Assembly (NCBI RefSeq): GCF_003856835.1
Contig: NZ_CP034145.1
Location: 1,178,001-1,242,000 of the forward strand
DNA from: Haloplanus aerogenes
GTDB taxonomy: Archaea > Halobacteriota > Halobacteria > Halobacteriales > Haloferacaceae
Length of the DNA: 64,000 nucleotides
Direction: 5' to 3'
Position 1 is the stretch's first letter, and each line of letters starts with the position of its first letter. Of this stretch, positions 61,585 through 64,000 are shown in pieces. Made by a program: the position numbers and the translations under genes. Below the pieces are notes generated by a model. That model searched no databases, was not told where the DNA came from, and saw nothing but the letters and a program-made list of their open reading frames with translations.

Positions 61585-62310
61585 TTAGGCGGTCGGGTGG
61601 AGGCCGGTCTCGATTACGGTCCGAACAGCATTTCGCGTGATGATTACTGTGCTAATAGCATCGTCCTCGTCCATCGATTCGTTACGCTCGTTGATTTGTC
61701 TGCTCTTTTGCTTGATAAATTCCAACTTACTGAATAGATTGGCGGTGTGATCGGGTGTCATCTGTGCCTGCACTAACTCTATGCCATCTTTCCAAACGTC
61801 GTCGGGGATCTCAGAGCAATACGCTTCACAAAAATACGCTATCAGATGTTCGATTGCGAAGGCGCTGTGTAGTATCACACCCGTTTCTGACCCCTCATGG
61901 AGTGCATCGTACGATTTCTGCAGATCGTCTTTCGTCTCCGTCGGCAGCTGCGTCCAGACATCAGTCCCTACCCACTCGGCGGGATCTGTGGCAATTGATT
62001 TCGAGTTGATAGTGATCAAGTCACCGTCAAGCCGCTCCCGCAGTTTTCGAGCGAGACGCTCGTTCCCGCCCGTTAGTTCTCCGATTTGATAGCCCACGAT
62101 GAGGAGTTCGATTATCGGGAGGATTTCGATCCAATTGAAAGCAAAGCCTGTGTCGCTCTCGTCACCCTTCATCTCCTGCGTTGGGTCGAACGATTCGAAC
62201 CATACACTTGGAGAACTCCTACGTGAGTCTGTCAGCTCGTCCTGAATCTGTTGCAGATCATCCTCAGTGAGTTCTGTCGCTGGCGAAAGCACGAGGTACT
62301 CGTCTCTCAT
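61585..62310 (-). CDS. Membrane-associated, possibly HEPN-like partner of the island operon
   Basis: A 241-residue protein, not recognised. One hydrophobic segment lies near residues 58-78 (NWIEILPIIELLIVGYQIGE). The C-terminal helices (VILHSAFAIEHLIAYFCEAY, LFSKLEFIKQKSRQI, IITRNAVRTVIETG) resemble a HEPN-like four-helix bundle, with RN at 226-227 like the HEPN RN motif, but the following His is not in place. It is the first gene of the operon, with a TATA-like GATATAAC about 30 bp upstream of ATG 62310. Its role is unknown. Confidence 0.55.
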   Translation of the reverse strand: MRDEYLVLSPATELTEDDLQQIQDELTDSRRSSPSVWFESFDPTQEMKGDESDTGFAFNWIEILPIIELLIVGYQIGELTGGNERLARKLRERLDGDLITINSKSIATDPAEWVGTDVWTQLPTETKDDLQKSYDALHEGSETGVILHSAFAIEHLIAYFCEAYCSEIPDDVWKDGIELVQAQMTPDHTANLFSKLEFIKQKSRQINERNESMDEDDAISTVIITRNAVRTVIETGLHPTA

Positions 62311-62655
62311 ATCGATCTAGTTGCCAGTGTGTCATGTTATATCTTCTCGTGGAAATCGGTAGCAAACATACGATAGAAGATAACCCCAATGAGATCCGAC
62401 TATGTGGCCCTCGATGATCCTCAGTCAAGAGTTTGAAATTGGGTGTTTCGAATGGATCCCTCGCACAGCGACGGTACTTCACTGTGACCGGCAGGGGGAT
62501 AGAGTCCGTTTTCGGCGGGTTCGGACTCTCCAGAGGCGTCTTTGCTCTCTCTCACCTCACTTCGTTCGGTGAAACTGCACTGTGAGCGGCTACTGCACCA
62601 GTTTTCCTCCGACCGGACACGACGGACGACCGAGCCGGCCGCGGTCGTCACCTGC
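62311..62655. other. Intergenic gap between the island operon and the surface glycoprotein gene
   Basis: The left 40 bp hold the island promoter; the rest has no credible gene. A hairpin GAGTCCG/CGGACTC occurs at 62502-62528. A 9-bp run CCTCCGACC at 62606-62614 repeats part of the tRNA-Trp 3' end (59689-59697). Otherwise nothing is recognised. Confidence 0.5.
62502..62528 (-). terminator. Hairpin downstream of the surface glycoprotein gene
   Basis: A 7-bp perfect stem with a 13-nt loop, 128 bp past the stop of the minus-strand surface gene. No U-run follows, so the terminator call is weak. Confidence 0.3.
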
Positions 62656-64000
62656 TCAGGCGTCTCGCCGAGCGGCCAGTAGTGCAGCCGCGACGAGCGC
62701 GATAACCGCGACGACGGCCCCGAAGCCGGCACCACCCCCTTCGGTGGGCGTCGGTGTGGGCGTCGCAGTCGGCTCGGGCGTGGGTTCGGGTGTCGGCTCC
62801 GGCGTGGCTGTCGCAGTCGGCGTGGGTTCGGGCGTCGCCGTCTCCGTCGGCGTCGGCCGCTCGGTCGGTGTCGGCTCGGGCGTCGCCGTCTGTCGGGTTT
62901 CGACGATCTCTACCTCGACCGTGTCGGTGTTGTAGGAGTCGTCCACTTCGAGCGTGTACGTGCCCGGCTCCACCTCCACGTCGTCGAGGTCGAGCGCGAT
63001 CCGGTACCTGCCGTCGTAGCCCCACTCGTCGGTCGTCGTGAGGGCGACGGAATCGCCGTCGTCGGTCAGTAACTCGACGGTGATCGAGTTGTCGCCCGGC
63101 CGCAGGTTGGTCGTCCCCTCGATGATCATCGTGTCGTCGATGGCGATCGGATTGACGCCTGTGGCCGGTGCCCCCTGCGGGTAGACGTTTCCGATCGTGG
63201 ATCGGGAGTCCGCGAGCCGGAAGGTCGTCGTCACCATCCGGTCGTCGCTCGCGGTCGCTTCGGTCGTCGCATCCAGGAGGCGCGCGCGGACCTGAGCACC
63301 CGTCAGCGACTGCTGATCGAGGTTGGTCGCGAACTGCTGGAGATCCGAGTACGCGTCCCCGCTCGTGAGCGCACGCAGGCCGCCGTTCCCGAACTGGCCG
63401 TCGCGTCCGGCGGTGAGTGCCATGGCGATGACCGGCCCTTCCTCGAGATCCTCGCCGATGTTCAGGTCGTCTTCCTCGAACGTGTTGTCGGAGTCGATCC
63501 GTACGTCCGTGTACTGGACGTTGCCGCGTTCGTCGACGAACAGGAAGGCGACGGTCTGCGAGCCGAGCGACGTGCCGGACACGCCGATCACGCGGTCGTC
63601 GACGGACACCTGTCCGCCGACCGACTGGAAGGTGGCGCTCAGTTCCGTGTCGGTCACGCGGAGCGACCGCTGGAAGCTCGTCCCGGTCGTGAACTCGGAG
63701 ACGCTGAGACTCCGCGCGATGTTCCCGCGCCCGCCGGCGTCGGCCGCGTCGATCACCCCGAGGCGGTACGTGCCGGGCAGGGAGAGGAGGTCGTTACCGT
63801 CCTCGTTCCCTTCCGAGAGGACGATCTCCTCCTCCTCGAACGTGCCGTCGGCGTCGACGGAGAGCGTCGCCTGCGTGCCACCGGAGGCCGAACTGTCGAG
63901 ATCCAGAAGCTGGTAATCACCCTGTCGGCGCACGTAGAAGGCGACGTCGTCGACCCCGCTCGACGCCGTCCCGTTCAGGGTAATCTCGCTGCCGATGGCG
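62656..64000 (-). CDS. Surface glycoprotein with PGF-CTERM-like anchor (5' end outside window)
   Basis: The last 447 residues of a cell-surface protein; the frame stays open to the window edge. It is made of beta-rich domains of the BGTF/S-layer type (GTYRLGVIDAADAGGRGN, VSGTSLGSQTVAFLFVDERGNV), ending in a Thr/Pro/Glu repeat linker (TPEPTPTAT and variants) and a C-terminal GAGFGAVVAVIALVAAALLAARR, the tripartite sorting signal recognised by archaeosortase. Mature protein would be O-glycosylated on the linker and lipid-anchored. Confidence 0.88.
   Translation of the reverse strand, partial: AIGSEITLNGTASSGVDDVAFYVRRQGDYQLLDLDSSASGGTQATLSVDADGTFEEEEIVLSEGNEDGNDLLSLPGTYRLGVIDAADAGGRGNIARSLSVSEFTTGTSFQRSLRVTDTELSATFQSVGGQVSVDDRVIGVSGTSLGSQTVAFLFVDERGNVQYTDVRIDSDNTFEEDDLNIGEDLEEGPVIAMALTAGRDGQFGNGGLRALTSGDAYSDLQQFATNLDQQSLTGAQVRARLLDATTEATASDDRMVTTTFRLADSRSTIGNVYPQGAPATGVNPIAIDDTMIIEGTTNLRPGDNSITVELLTDDGDSVALTTTDEWGYDGRYRIALDLDDVEVEPGTYTLEVDDSYNTDTVEVEIVETRQTATPEPTPTERPTPTETATPEPTPTATATPEPTPEPTPEPTATPTPTPTEGGGAGFGAVVAVIALVAAALLAARRDA

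Noticed and set aside
62760-62900. Repetitive tract that could be read as a CRISPR or tandem array
   Set aside because: It is the coding sequence for the Thr/Pro/Glu linker of the surface protein; the repeat unit is a codon pattern, without spacers.

Overview
The window is a 64 kb piece of a haloarchaeal (class Halobacteria) chromosome. The evidence is high GC content, very acidic proteins, CetZ tubulin, archaeal LonB, a HalX-type response regulator, a halocyanin-like lipoprotein, many small CxxC zinc proteins, leaderless TATA promoters, archaeal-type shikimate genes and an intron-containing tRNA-Trp. The genus cannot be fixed from sequence alone; a Haloferacales-like genome is a reasonable guess.

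Layout. 1-3.1 kb: the 3' part of membrane protease LonB, a CPBP membrane protease and an MGMT-family protein without the catalytic cysteine. 3.2-8.1 kb: aromatic amino acid genes trpC-trpB-trpA, then the two archaeal enzymes that feed the shikimate pathway (ADH synthase and DHQ synthase II). 8.1-12.8 kb: housekeeping and hypothetical genes ending in a COG1031-type radical SAM protein. 12.8-14.8 kb: an AT-rich foreign insert with one large TPR-like orphan gene and a 223-bp element with 41-bp terminal inverted repeats. 14.9-21.8 kb: small zinc proteins, Hsp20, Nudix, a GT81-like glycosyltransferase, aldo/keto reductase, DHH phosphoesterase and an epimerase-like protein. 21.8-31.4 kb: a minus-strand type IV pilus/Tad-like secretion locus (coiled-coil protein, DUF7311-like, ATPase, TadC/GspF-like protein, four membrane-anchored accessory proteins). 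CetZ diverges from it.

32.6-45.9 kb: ordinary core genes. They include a phosphodiesterase-family protein, a SPFH protein, aTrm56, a sugar epimerase, two GT4 glycosyltransferases, RNase P component 4, a CRM/YhbY protein, MscS, an HD hydrolase, peroxiredoxin, TatA and a cupredoxin. 46.0-56.1 kb: a second type IV pilus-like locus with a PilB ATPase (long acidic tail), PilC and six small proteins with pilin-like N-termini. 56.2-59.7 kb: a GlcD-type oxidase, a membrane protein, a response regulator, two small zinc proteins and tRNA-Trp with a 103-nt intron. The intron itself encodes a box C/D guide for C34 and U39 of the same tRNA. 59.8-62.3 kb: a lower-GC island beside the tRNA with a two-gene operon (a HELEH putative metallopeptidase and a possible HEPN-like membrane partner). 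The window ends inside a surface glycoprotein gene with a PGF-CTERM-like anchor.

Two themes deserve attention. The first is the two independent pilus-like secretion loci, one paired with CetZ. The second is the set of foreign segments: the AT-rich orphan with the TIR element, and the tRNA-linked metallopeptidase operon. A family of palindromic repeats with a GTAACTG core lies in at least three intergenic gaps.
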